Source of the DNA: Streptosporangiales bacterium
GTDB lineage: Bacteria > Actinomycetota > Actinomycetes > Streptosporangiales > WHSR01
Assembly: GCA_009379995.1 (NCBI GenBank)
Contig: WHSR01000001.1
Span: 62,001-126,000 of the forward strand
DNA length: 64,000 bases
Direction of reading: 5' to 3'
Every line of letters begins with the position of its first letter. Position 1 is the stretch's first letter. The position numbers and the translations under genes are program-made. Positions 16,882 through 24,021 of this stretch are shown here, in pieces. The notes beneath the pieces are model-generated. The model made no database searches. It had not been told where the DNA came from and saw only the letters and a list, made by a program, of their open reading frames with translations.

Positions 16882-18022
16882 GCTGCGGATCGACGACGTC
16901 TCCTACGTCGACGGCGCCGGCAGCAAGGTGCTGTCCAACGTCAGCCTGCACGTGGCGGACGGCGAGCTGATGAGCGTCGTCGGCCCGTCCGGAGCGGGCA
17001 AGACGACGCTGCTACGCCTCGTCGCGGGGCTGGAGAGCGCCACAAGCGGGGAGATCCGGGTGGGCGACGAGCTCGTCAACGACGTGCCGCCGCACAAGCG
17101 CGACGTCGCCATGGCGTTTCAGCGGGACAGCACGTACCCGCTGCTCACCGTCGGCCGCAACCTCGGGTTCGGGCTGGAGGTCCGCAAATACCCGAAGAAC
17201 GAGATCCGTGAGCGTGTCGGCGCGGAGGCGCGCGTCCTCGGGATCGGGCGGCTTCTCCGGCGTATGCCCCGCACGCTGTCGTTAGGCCAGCGGCAGCGGG
17301 TAGTGGTCGGCCGGTCGCTGGTCCGGGTCCCCAGGGTCTTCCTGCTCGACGAGCCGCTCGGCAACCTCGACGCCCCGCGTCGCCAGCGGCTGCGCAGCGA
17401 GATCCCCCGCCTCATCAAGGGCCTCGGCGTGACCGCCCTGTACGTGACGCACGACCAGACCGAGGCGATGGCGGTCGGCGACCGGGTCGCGGTGCTCCGG
17501 GACGGCGTGCTCCAGCAGGTGGATCGGCCCCGGATGCTGTACGACCGGCCCGCCAACCTGTTCGTCGCGGGGTTCATCGGCCACCAGCCCAGCAGCCTTA
17601 TCCGCGCCCGACTGCGCGCCGAGGGCACCCGGGCGTGGGCGGTGGTCGACGACCAGCGGCTGCTCCTCGGCCCGGTCGCCGGTTGGCTGCGATCTCAGGT
17701 CGGCCGCGACGTCGTCCTGGCCGCGCGACCGGAGCACCTCCATGAGACGTCCGCCGGCCGCGTGACGGCGGAGCGCCGCCTGCGGGTGTTGGTGAGGCGG
17801 GTCGCCCGGCTGGGCACCGACGCGTACGTGACCTGCGTCCCCGCGCCCGGTACCTGCACGGAGGGCGGAAAGGACACCGAACTCGTCGCCCGCTTTCCCG
17901 CGCATACCGGCGTGCTTCCGGGCAGCGTCATCGAGGTGGCCGTGGAAACGGAGGGGCTGCACGCGTTCGACCCGGCGTCGGGTTCGACGCTGCACCACGG
18001 ACGGTCGGCCCACGGCGACTAA
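16874..18022 (+). CDS. Sugar-type (CUT1, MsmK/UgpC-like) ABC ATPase with altered signature motif
   Basis: A 382-residue nucleotide-binding subunit of the carbohydrate-uptake-1 class: Walker A GPSGAGKTT (37-45), Walker B VFLLDEPLGNLDA (155-167), H-loop YVTHDQTEAMAV, and a C-terminal TOBE/OB regulatory region from about residue 240. The signature reads LSLGQ (135-139) instead of LSGGQ, and the Q-loop region reads AFQRDSTYPLLTV rather than the usual FQNYALYPHMTV. No permease or solute-binding gene is near, so it may be a shared ATPase for several sugar permeases, or a diverged copy. It overlaps the preceding small gene by eight bases. Confidence 0.85.
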   Translation: MAELRIDDVSYVDGAGSKVLSNVSLHVADGELMSVVGPSGAGKTTLLRLVAGLESATSGEIRVGDELVNDVPPHKRDVAMAFQRDSTYPLLTVGRNLGFGLEVRKYPKNEIRERVGAEARVLGIGRLLRRMPRTLSLGQRQRVVVGRSLVRVPRVFLLDEPLGNLDAPRRQRLRSEIPRLIKGLGVTALYVTHDQTEAMAVGDRVAVLRDGVLQQVDRPRMLYDRPANLFVAGFIGHQPSSLIRARLRAEGTRAWAVVDDQRLLLGPVAGWLRSQVGRDVVLAARPEHLHETSAGRVTAERRLRVLVRRVARLGTDAYVTCVPAPGTCTEGGKDTELVARFPAHTGVLPGSVIEVAVETEGLHAFDPASGSTLHHGRSAHGD

Positions 18023-18051
18023 GGACGCGGGCGAGGTGGAATAACCCCGAT

Positions 18052-18411
18052 ATGAGTGAGCCCCGCCCGTTGACCGAGCACGGCAGCCCGCACGGGAAGC
18101 TCTCGTCCTGGGTGGTGGTCGGCGTGGTGACCCTGGCCTTCGCGGCCGGCGGTGCCGCGCTGATCCTGCATGCCTGGTGGCTGCTGTGGCTGTGCATCGC
18201 CGCCCTGGTGTTGAGCGTGCCTGTTGGCAGGGTGCTCGGCATCATGGAGGACACCGTGGGGTGGACGCTCCCGCTGCACCCGGAGACGCGGCAGCGACAC
18301 CGTACGGTCATCGGCGCCGCCGAGGCGGTGCAGCAGGAGGCCGAGAGCGCAGGAAAGGAAGGCGCCGAGGAGGAGGACGCCGAGCGGGAGGCCCAGCGGG
18401 ACACCCCCTAA
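18052..18411 (+). CDS. Small two-span membrane protein
   Basis: A 119-residue protein with a polar N-terminus (EHGSPHGKLSS), two adjacent hydrophobic helices (about residues 22-42 and 45-65), and a cytoplasmic, strongly acidic/basic tail (EAESAGKEGAEEEDAEREAQ). The head HGxxHGKLSSW resembles the HG...AAWT small membrane proteins of actinobacteria, but I cannot name it with confidence. It is 29 bases after the ABC ATPase on the same strand and faces the convergent methyltransferase gene. Confidence 0.7.
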   Translation: MSEPRPLTEHGSPHGKLSSWVVVGVVTLAFAAGGAALILHAWWLLWLCIAALVLSVPVGRVLGIMEDTVGWTLPLHPETRQRHRTVIGAAEAVQQEAESAGKEGAEEEDAEREAQRDTP

Positions 18412-18438
18412 AAGGCCGCCGCTGAGGTGCCGCCCGGA

Positions 18439-19233
18439 TCAGGGCCTGCGGCCGACGGCCCCGTAGACGACCGTGTCCTCCGGGTTGTCGGTCGTGTCCG
18501 TGTCCCACACCTTCACGTCGACGATGCCTGGCCGCACCAGGTCGAACCCTTCGAAGAAGCGGGTCAGCTCGGCCTTGGTGCGCGGCCACATGGCGGCGTT
18601 GGACTGTTGCCAGACCGCCGCCGCCCCTGCTCCTGCCTCCGGCCGGTAGTCAGTCGTCGTGTGGGAGATGGCCAGGTAGCTGCCGGGCGCCATGGCGTCG
18701 CGGAACTGGCCAAGGATGCCGGCCGGGTCCTCTTCGTCGGGGATGAAGTGCATGATGGCCAGGAGCATCAGGCCGTACGGCTTGTCGAAGTCGATGAGGG
18801 CCCGCGTGTCGGGGTGCTGGAGGATCTTCTCGGGCTCGCGGAGATCGGCCTGGGCGACGCCTACCTGCTCGGTGTCCTGCAGCAACGCCCGGGCATGCGC
18901 GATCGCGACGGGGTCGTTGTCGACGTAGACGACCCGTGTCTCGGGTGCGATCTCGCCGGCGACCTGGTGAACCTGCCCCTGCGTGGGTAGGCCGGTGCCG
19001 ATATCGATGAACTGCCGGATGCCATCGTCGATCATGAAACGTACTGCCCGGCGGAGGAACTTGCGGTTGGCGTGGGCCTGGTCGCGTCCGTCCGGTATGT
19101 AGGTGAGGATCTTCTCCGCGGCCTCCCGGTCGGCGGGGAAGTTGTCCTTACCGCCGAGCCAGTAGTCGTACATGCGGGCGACGTTTGGCCGGCTGACGTC
19201 GACACCGCCAGGTGCCGAGTGCTGGTCTGCCAC
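18439..19233 (-). CDS. DUF574-type SAM-dependent methyltransferase
   Basis: A 264-residue member of the actinobacterial DUF574/Methyltransf_19 family: NVARMYDYWLGGKDNFPADREAAE (start conserved), SAM-binding FIDIGTGLPT and VVYVDNDPVAIAHA, then HFIPDEEDPAGIL. GTG 19233 is selected over 19287 because a perfect AGGAGG lies nine bases before it. Members cluster with WhiJ-like regulators, as here, and their substrates are unknown. A paralogue lies at 22963-23799, so the pair brackets the regulatory block. Confidence 0.9.
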   Translation of the reverse strand: MADQHSAPGGVDVSRPNVARMYDYWLGGKDNFPADREAAEKILTYIPDGRDQAHANRKFLRRAVRFMIDDGIRQFIDIGTGLPTQGQVHQVAGEIAPETRVVYVDNDPVAIAHARALLQDTEQVGVAQADLREPEKILQHPDTRALIDFDKPYGLMLLAIMHFIPDEEDPAGILGQFRDAMAPGSYLAISHTTTDYRPEAGAGAAAVWQQSNAAMWPRTKAELTRFFEGFDLVRPGIVDVKVWDTDTTDNPEDTVVYGAVGRRP

Positions 19234-19397
19234 TAGCTCTTCCTCCTGTTCGGTCCCCCCCGATCGACGGAATCTGGACCGAATCAAGTTGTGCCCGAAT
19301 CATAGGGCCGGCTCGGGCCCCTAGTCACCCGAATGCGTGACGCCGGGCTCCGCGATTCCGGATCAGTTGAGGAGAAGTCAAGAACTAGGTGGGGCGC

Positions 19398-19997
19398 TCA
19401 TCCGCCCAGGGAAAACAGCGCCCAGACGACCTTTCCCCGACCGGCCAGGGGCGTCCAGCCCCAGGCGCGGCTGAACGATTCCACCAGATGCAGGCCACGG
19501 CCGGTCTCGGCGATGTGGTCGGGTTGCCTGCGCTGAGGTATGTCGTCGCTGGGATCGGTGACCGCGCAGACCACGTGCGCGCCGTTGCGCTGCAGGCTCA
19601 GCCGGATCGGCCGGCGGGGGTCCGGGTACGTCGCCGCGCAGGGTTCGGGCTGTGCCTCACGGGCCTCGCCGCAGGTCAGTACGGCGTGCCGCAGGGCGTT
19701 GGTTACCAGCTCGGAGACCACCAGGGCCAAGTCGTCGTACAGAGCCGTCATATTCCAGCCGCCGAGCGTCCGCCTGGCGAAGTCCCGAGCGACCTTGACC
19801 GACTCCGGCTGGGGACGAAGGGCGCACGCCGTCGCGTCGGCGGAAGCCCCGCTCGGGCCGAGGTATGGGTGTGATGGCCGCAGGTGCCCGACCCGCCATA
19901 CCGGCTCCTCCCGGGGCGCGAGCCCCCACGGCCATTCCTGGTTAGCGGTGGTGGGCGTCTCTTCGGCGGTCCAGCGGGCCGCTGCGTGTCCAGTCAT
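19398..19997 (-). CDS. RsbW-like ATP-binding (anti-sigma/HATPase_c_2) protein
   Basis: A 199-residue GHKL-fold kinase-like protein. The N-box is LALVVSELVTNALRHA, the G1-type segment VCAVTDPSD and the G2-type ETGRGLHLVESFSRAWG. This is the layout of Streptomyces RsbW-like ATPases found next to WhiJ-like HTH/DUF397 pairs. The start at 19997 (MTGHAAARW) is taken because the family domain begins about 80 residues later and GGGGACC lies upstream. It is divergent from the HTH gene at 20200, with repeated motifs between them. Confidence 0.88.
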   Translation of the reverse strand: MTGHAAARWTAEETPTTANQEWPWGLAPREEPVWRVGHLRPSHPYLGPSGASADATACALRPQPESVKVARDFARRTLGGWNMTALYDDLALVVSELVTNALRHAVLTCGEAREAQPEPCAATYPDPRRPIRLSLQRNGAHVVCAVTDPSDDIPQRRQPDHIAETGRGLHLVESFSRAWGWTPLAGRGKVVWALFSLGG

Positions 19998-20057
19998 ACG
20001 TGGTCCCCGGCGAGTCCGATCGATCACACAACGCGAGTCGGAGTGCACGTACGCTAT

Positions 20058-20114
20058 CATGCTCCAAGTAGCATGCAAACGCAAGGGCTAATGCACGTGC
20101 AGATGGCTAATGCA
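20058..20114. promoter_or_regulatory. Inverted and direct repeats in the divergent ATPase/HTH intergenic region
   Basis: Bases 20058-20063 and 20070-20075 form an inverted repeat (CATGCT, six-base gap, AGCATG). The ten-base string GGCTAATGCA occurs twice, at 20086-20095 and 20105-20114, nineteen bases apart. The region is unusually A/T-rich for the window. These are plausible binding sites for the WhiJ-like regulator encoded at 20200. Confidence 0.4.
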
Positions 20115-20199
20115 GAAGAAAAATTGATGTGAACTACGCCAGCCGAATAAGGAAGGGAGTGGCAAACTGTGGCCTGATCTGTGCTCTGGGAGGTAAGGC

Positions 20200-21066
20200 G
20201 TGACCACGGCTCAGCCGGGGAGCGGGCCGACCGTTCTACGTATCCTTCTTGGCTCTGAGCTGCGGCAGCTTCGTGAGGCGAAGGCGATCACACGCGAGGA
20301 CGCGGGCTACACCATCCGCGCCTCGGGATCCAAGATCAGCCGAATGGAGCTCGGCAGGGTCAGTTTCAAGGAACGGGACGTCGCGGACCTGCTCTCGCTG
20401 TATGGCGTCACGGATGAGGCAGAGAGGGATGCCCTCCTCAACCTCGCCCGCGAGGCCAACACGCCCGGTTGGTGGCACAGGTACGGCGAGATCCTGCCCA
20501 GCTGGTTCCAGGTGTACGTGGGACTGGAAGAGGCGGCGACGCTCATCCGTACCTACGAGGTCCAGTTCATTCCCGGCCTCCTGCAGACCGAGGACTATGC
20601 CCGTGCCATCACCAGACGTGGCCACTCGGCCGCTCCTCATGAGGAGATAGAGCAAAGGGTCAGCCTGCGGATGACCCGTCAGAGGCTGCTCGCCCGGCCG
20701 GATGCTCCCCGCCTGTGGGCAGTGATCGACGAGGCGGCGTTGCGTCGTCCAGTCGGTGGTCCCGAGGTCATGCAGGCCCAGATCGAGCGGCTGATCGAGG
20801 CCACCAAGATGCCGAGCGTCACGCTGCAGGTGATGCCGTTCGACCGAGGCGGCCACGCCGCGGAGGCTGGGGCCTTCACCATCCTTCGGTTCCCCGAGGC
20901 GGACCTACCGGATGTGGTCTACGTCGAGCAGCTGACCAGCGCCCTCTACCTGGACAAACGCGACGACGTGGATGCGTACATGGAGGCGATGGAGTTGCTC
21001 TGTGTGGAGAGCGAACCTCCGGGCAGCACCGTCGAGATCCTCAGCAGGATTCTCCAGGAGACTTAA
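20200..21066 (+). CDS. WhiJ-like HTH (XRE) regulator with DUF5753 domain
   Basis: A 288-residue protein: an XRE-type helix-turn-helix at about residues 15-70 (LGSELRQLREAKAITREDAG, SGSKISRMELGRVSFKERDV) and a DUF5753 domain covering the rest (TYEVQFIPGLLQTEDYARA, VTLQVMPFDRGGHAAEAGAF). GGGAGGTAA precedes GTG 20200. The DUF397 partner begins right at its stop. In Streptomyces such pairs affect sporulation or antibiotic production, and some have been likened to toxin-antitoxin couples. A broken relative of this gene lies at 53955-54248. Confidence 0.93.
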   Translation: MTTAQPGSGPTVLRILLGSELRQLREAKAITREDAGYTIRASGSKISRMELGRVSFKERDVADLLSLYGVTDEAERDALLNLAREANTPGWWHRYGEILPSWFQVYVGLEEAATLIRTYEVQFIPGLLQTEDYARAITRRGHSAAPHEEIEQRVSLRMTRQRLLARPDAPRLWAVIDEAALRRPVGGPEVMQAQIERLIEATKMPSVTLQVMPFDRGGHAAEAGAFTILRFPEADLPDVVYVEQLTSALYLDKRDDVDAYMEAMELLCVESEPPGSTVEILSRILQET

Positions 21067-21306
21067 ATGCACCAGACACATGACAACGGCATGGCTGCCA
21101 CCGCGCTCTCGGGCGCCAAGTGGCAGAAGAGTCGATACAGCAACTCGACAGGCAACTGCGTCGAGGTCGCCGGGCTCCCGGACGGGAACGTGGCAGTGCG
21201 CAACTCCCGGCACCCGGGTGGGCCGGCACTGATCTACACGCGAAGCGAGTTCAAGGCCCTTCTTCTGGGCGCCAAGGACGGGGAATTCGACAACCTGCTC
21301 CAGTAG
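21067..21306 (+). CDS. DUF397 protein, partner of the HTH regulator
   Basis: A 79-residue DUF397 protein with the classic core WQKSRYSNSTGNCVEVA, VAVRNSRHPGGPALIYTRSEF and a C-terminal hydrophobic helix. It begins immediately after the HTH stop, so the two are co-translated. Short DUF397 proteins are thought to bind and modulate the adjacent WhiJ-like regulator. A second DUF397 gene and a fragment lie at 54.2-55.6 kb. Confidence 0.92.
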   Translation: MHQTHDNGMAATALSGAKWQKSRYSNSTGNCVEVAGLPDGNVAVRNSRHPGGPALIYTRSEFKALLLGAKDGEFDNLLQ

Positions 21307-21325
21307 CCTCCGTCCGCCGCATCGA

Positions 21326-21361
21326 CGGGACCCTCGCCGGCACGATCCGGTGGGGGTCCCG
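21326..21361. terminator. Bidirectional hairpin between DUF397 and GntR genes
   Basis: Eight-base arms 21326-21333 and 21354-21361 pair perfectly, with a smaller CCGG/CCGG hairpin inside the loop. It lies between two convergent genes and is followed on the plus strand by a short TTT. It would serve both transcripts. Confidence 0.6.
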
Positions 21362-21379
21362 CCGTTTCGTGGGCAGCGC

Positions 21380-22138
21380 TCATTCTCGTCCATGCTCGTA
21401 GACCAGGCGGAGCCTGTCGCCGGGCAGCACCGCCAGATGCACGCGGACCGGGGTGTCGGCCTGGTCGTAACCGATCCTGGCGAGCTCGGTGACCGGAGTA
21501 CCGGGAGGCACTCTCAGCGCACGCTCCTCCTCCGGGTTCGGCATCCGGGCGCGGACCTCGTCGTCGTACCGCTTCAGCTTGTGCCCCAGCTCCGCCAGAA
21601 CCTCGTCCGGATCACCAGGGATGTCAACAGCCCCCAGCAGCCGCGAATTCTCCACCAGCGCGTACGGGTAGTAGGTGGCGTCGAACGCATATGGCTGGTC
21701 GTCGACCAACCTCGTTCGTTTGCGCGCGATCACACCCTGGCCCTCGTCGAGTCTCAGCATGCGCGCGATGTCGGCCGGCGGCTCGGTCGAGGACACGTTC
21801 AGATCCCCTCTGGGTTCGCGGCCCAGCTCTCGCAGGTCCGCCTCCCAGACCTGGTAGATTTCGCTGCTTCCCATCAGCTTGGTTTCGAGTCGCCTGCCGT
21901 AGTAGGGCAGAGTGTTGTCCTGCCGCACGAAGTAGCCCTTTCCCTGGTGGCTGCTCACCAGTCCCTCGTTGATGAGAAGGTCCAGCGCCTTGCGGACCGT
22001 GTTGCGGCTCGCCTTGTAACTCCCGATGAGCATGCGCTCGGACGGGAGCTCGTTGCCGGGCTGCAACTGGCCGGTCTCGATCTTGCGACGTAGGTCGTCA
22101 GCGACCCGCCGATAGAGGGACCCCTCATTGCGAGCCAC
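21380..22138 (-). CDS. GntR-family regulator with UTRA domain (HutC type)
   Basis: A 252-residue regulator: N-terminal winged helix (YRRVADDLRRKIETGQLQPG, LPSERMLIGSYKASRNTVRKAL, GKGYFVR) and a C-terminal UTRA effector domain (ARKRTRLVDDQPYAFDATYYP, PVTELARIGYDQADTPVRVH). The GTG at 22138 is chosen because AAGGAGGT sits directly before it; the upstream ATG at 22183 has no Shine-Dalgarno sequence. The effector is not evident: HutC-type members sense amino-acid or sugar derivatives. Two copies of TGGACATGTG upstream may be its operator. Confidence 0.9.
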   Translation of the reverse strand: MARNEGSLYRRVADDLRRKIETGQLQPGNELPSERMLIGSYKASRNTVRKALDLLINEGLVSSHQGKGYFVRQDNTLPYYGRRLETKLMGSSEIYQVWEADLRELGREPRGDLNVSSTEPPADIARMLRLDEGQGVIARKRTRLVDDQPYAFDATYYPYALVENSRLLGAVDIPGDPDEVLAELGHKLKRYDDEVRARMPNPEEERALRVPPGTPVTELARIGYDQADTPVRVHLAVLPGDRLRLVYEHGRE

Positions 22139-22151
22139 ATCTACCTCCTTC

Positions 22152-22186
22152 TGGACATGTGGCGATAGCTCCGCCTTGGACATGTG
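22152..22186. promoter_or_regulatory. Duplicated motif upstream of the GntR-UTRA gene
   Basis: TGGACATGTG occurs at 22152-22161 and again at 22177-22186, 25 bases apart, each centred on the palindrome ACATGT. The pair lies just upstream of the GTG start of the regulator and about 100 bases before the divergent prim-pol-like gene, whose side also has a consensus TTGACA at 22209-22214. A shared operator for both directions is plausible. Confidence 0.35.
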
Positions 22187-22288
22187 CCGAAGGTACCAGT
22201 GATTCGGCTTGACAGCACCAGTTGGGCGTGTAACGCTCCACATACGCCTTATTGGTATGAGGGGACTAACAGATACAGGAGCGGCCTG

Positions 22289-22957
22289 ATGGGGGCGTTG
22301 ACCACGAAGGATTTGCGGGAAACCATGCGGGAGCGGCTGGTGGCGGCTGACCTGGAGTACGCCGAGCTGACGTGGCCCACGGTGCTGGCGCATCGCCCGT
22401 TAGCGGACGGAGCGCGCTGCTCGTGCGGGAGACGGCAGTGCCCGGAACCGGGTGCGCATCCGATTTCGCCGGACTGGCGAGATGAGGCCACCGCCGATCC
22501 CGAGGCGGTTGCGGCCCGGCGGCAGCGCCGGCCGGACGCGGGCATCCTGTTGGCCACCGGCCTCGGGGTGGACGTGCTAGACGCGCCCGCGATGGCGGGC
22601 GCGTCCGTTCTCGACGACCTGGAGCGCAAGACGGGCAGGCCCATGGCTCCCGTGGCGGTGCGCGAGGACAGGTATCTGTTCTTCGTCGACAGCCGGAGGG
22701 TCGAGGCCGGCGAGGCCGGCGGCGTGGCGCCTTCGGTGTCGCGTGGCCGTATGCGTGTCCGGCGCGACCCCTTCACCGTGCTGTGGCACGCGGCCGGTTC
22801 GTACGTCCTCCTGCCGCCCTCGCTGACCCCCGACGGCGGGCGGGTGTTCTGGTTGCGGCGACCGGCCGAGGAGCCGCGGCCCGACCCGTTGGTCCTGGTC
22901 GACGCGCTCGTGGCCGCCAGCACCCGGTTGGGCGGAGCGGGCGAGGCGGGGAGGTAG
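22289..22957 (+). CDS. Prim-pol-like (bifunctional primase/polymerase N-terminal) protein
   Basis: A 222-residue protein resembling the small actinobacterial proteins annotated as bifunctional DNA primase/polymerase N-terminal domain. It has CSCGRRQCPEPGAHP (a Cys cluster), PDAGILLATGLGVDVLDAP and a C-terminal segment with SYVLLPPS. In true prim-pol domains an acidic DxD-like pair binds metal. Here only DVLDAP is seen, so activity is doubtful. CAGGAG precedes ATG 22289. It lies six bases before the methyltransferase gene, in line with the usual association of these two families. Confidence 0.75.
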   Translation: MGALTTKDLRETMRERLVAADLEYAELTWPTVLAHRPLADGARCSCGRRQCPEPGAHPISPDWRDEATADPEAVAARRQRRPDAGILLATGLGVDVLDAPAMAGASVLDDLERKTGRPMAPVAVREDRYLFFVDSRRVEAGEAGGVAPSVSRGRMRVRRDPFTVLWHAAGSYVLLPPSLTPDGGRVFWLRRPAEEPRPDPLVLVDALVAASTRLGGAGEAGR

Positions 22958-22962
22958 TCGGA

Positions 22963-23799
22963 GTGGCGCACCGCGAGGGGATCAACGTGTTTGATCCGGA
23001 AACGCCGAATACGGCCCGGATGTACGACTACTTCCTCGGGGGAAAGGACAACTACGCCTCCGACCGGCAGGCGGCCACCGAGGTCCTCAAGGCCTTCCCG
23101 GAGGCGCGACAGCTCGCCCGGGCCAACCGCCGGTTCCTGGCCCGCGCGGTGCGGTACTGCGCCGAGTCCGGCGTCGACCAGTTCCTCGACGTCGGCACCG
23201 GCATACCGACCTCCCCGAACGTGCCCGACGTGGCCCGTGAGGTCCACCCGGGCGCCCGGGTGGTCGGGGTGGACAACGACCCGGTGGTGTTGGCCCACGA
23301 CCGGGCTCTGGTGGAGACCCACGAAGGCATCCGCATTCTGCCCGGCGACCTGCGCCGGCCGAAGGCGTTTTTGACCGACCCGGAGCTGCACGAGGTCCTG
23401 GACGCCTCCCGCCCGATCGCGGTGCTGCTGGTCGCGGTGCTGCACTTCGTCACCGACGCCGAGGACCCGGCCGGCATCCTGGCGGCCTTCGACGAGGTGA
23501 TGGCCCCAGGCAGCTTCCTGGTCATCTCCGCGGCCACCTCCACCGGCACCGACCCCGAGGCGCTGGCCCGCATCGAGCAGGTCTACGCCAGGGCCAGCTC
23601 CCCGGCCGTGTTCCGCCCGGCCGAGGGGATCCGCACCTGGTTCGACGGCTTCGACCTGCACGAGCCCGGCCTGGTCGACGTCTCTCACTGGCCCTCGCCG
23701 GCCGGCGTCCGCCCCAGCGTACGCGTCCTCGCGGGCGTCGCCCGCAAACCCGAGGCCGAGGAAGGGCTGTCCTTATTCGCGCACAAGTTATCCCCCTGA
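22963..23799 (+). CDS. DUF574-type SAM-dependent methyltransferase (second copy)
   Basis: A 278-residue paralogue of the 18439-19233 protein: NTARMYDYFLGGKDNYASDR, SAM site FLDVGTGIPT, VVGVDNDPVVLAHD and HFVTDAEDPAGIL. GTG 22963 is used because GGGGAGGT precedes it at good spacing and the conserved block starts about 15 residues later. It probably forms an operon with the prim-pol-like gene five bases upstream. Substrate unknown. Confidence 0.9.
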   Translation: MAHREGINVFDPETPNTARMYDYFLGGKDNYASDRQAATEVLKAFPEARQLARANRRFLARAVRYCAESGVDQFLDVGTGIPTSPNVPDVAREVHPGARVVGVDNDPVVLAHDRALVETHEGIRILPGDLRRPKAFLTDPELHEVLDASRPIAVLLVAVLHFVTDAEDPAGILAAFDEVMAPGSFLVISAATSTGTDPEALARIEQVYARASSPAVFRPAEGIRTWFDGFDLHEPGLVDVSHWPSPAGVRPSVRVLAGVARKPEAEEGLSLFAHKLSP

Positions 23800-24021
23800 C
23801 GACGGCTTCCGAGACGCCCAGCGCGGCAGTGGTCCAGGCCCGAGTCTTTCGGCCGAACATAGTTCCGCCCTATGTCGCCGCGTTCTGATTGGTTTGGTGT
23901 ACGTAGTTTTCCGCAAAAATGGGGGGTCACTTTTCTGTGGCGTCGCGGTTAGCATGGTGAGGTCCCATCAACCCTGGTGGTCCGGCAGCGAGGCCACTCC
24001 GCCCCGCAAAGGAGCTGGCCG

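Noticed and set aside
22139-22183. Start of the GntR-UTRA regulator at ATG 22183
   Set aside because: No Shine-Dalgarno sequence there, whereas GTG 22138 has a perfect AAGGAGGT; the extra residues are outside the conserved fold.
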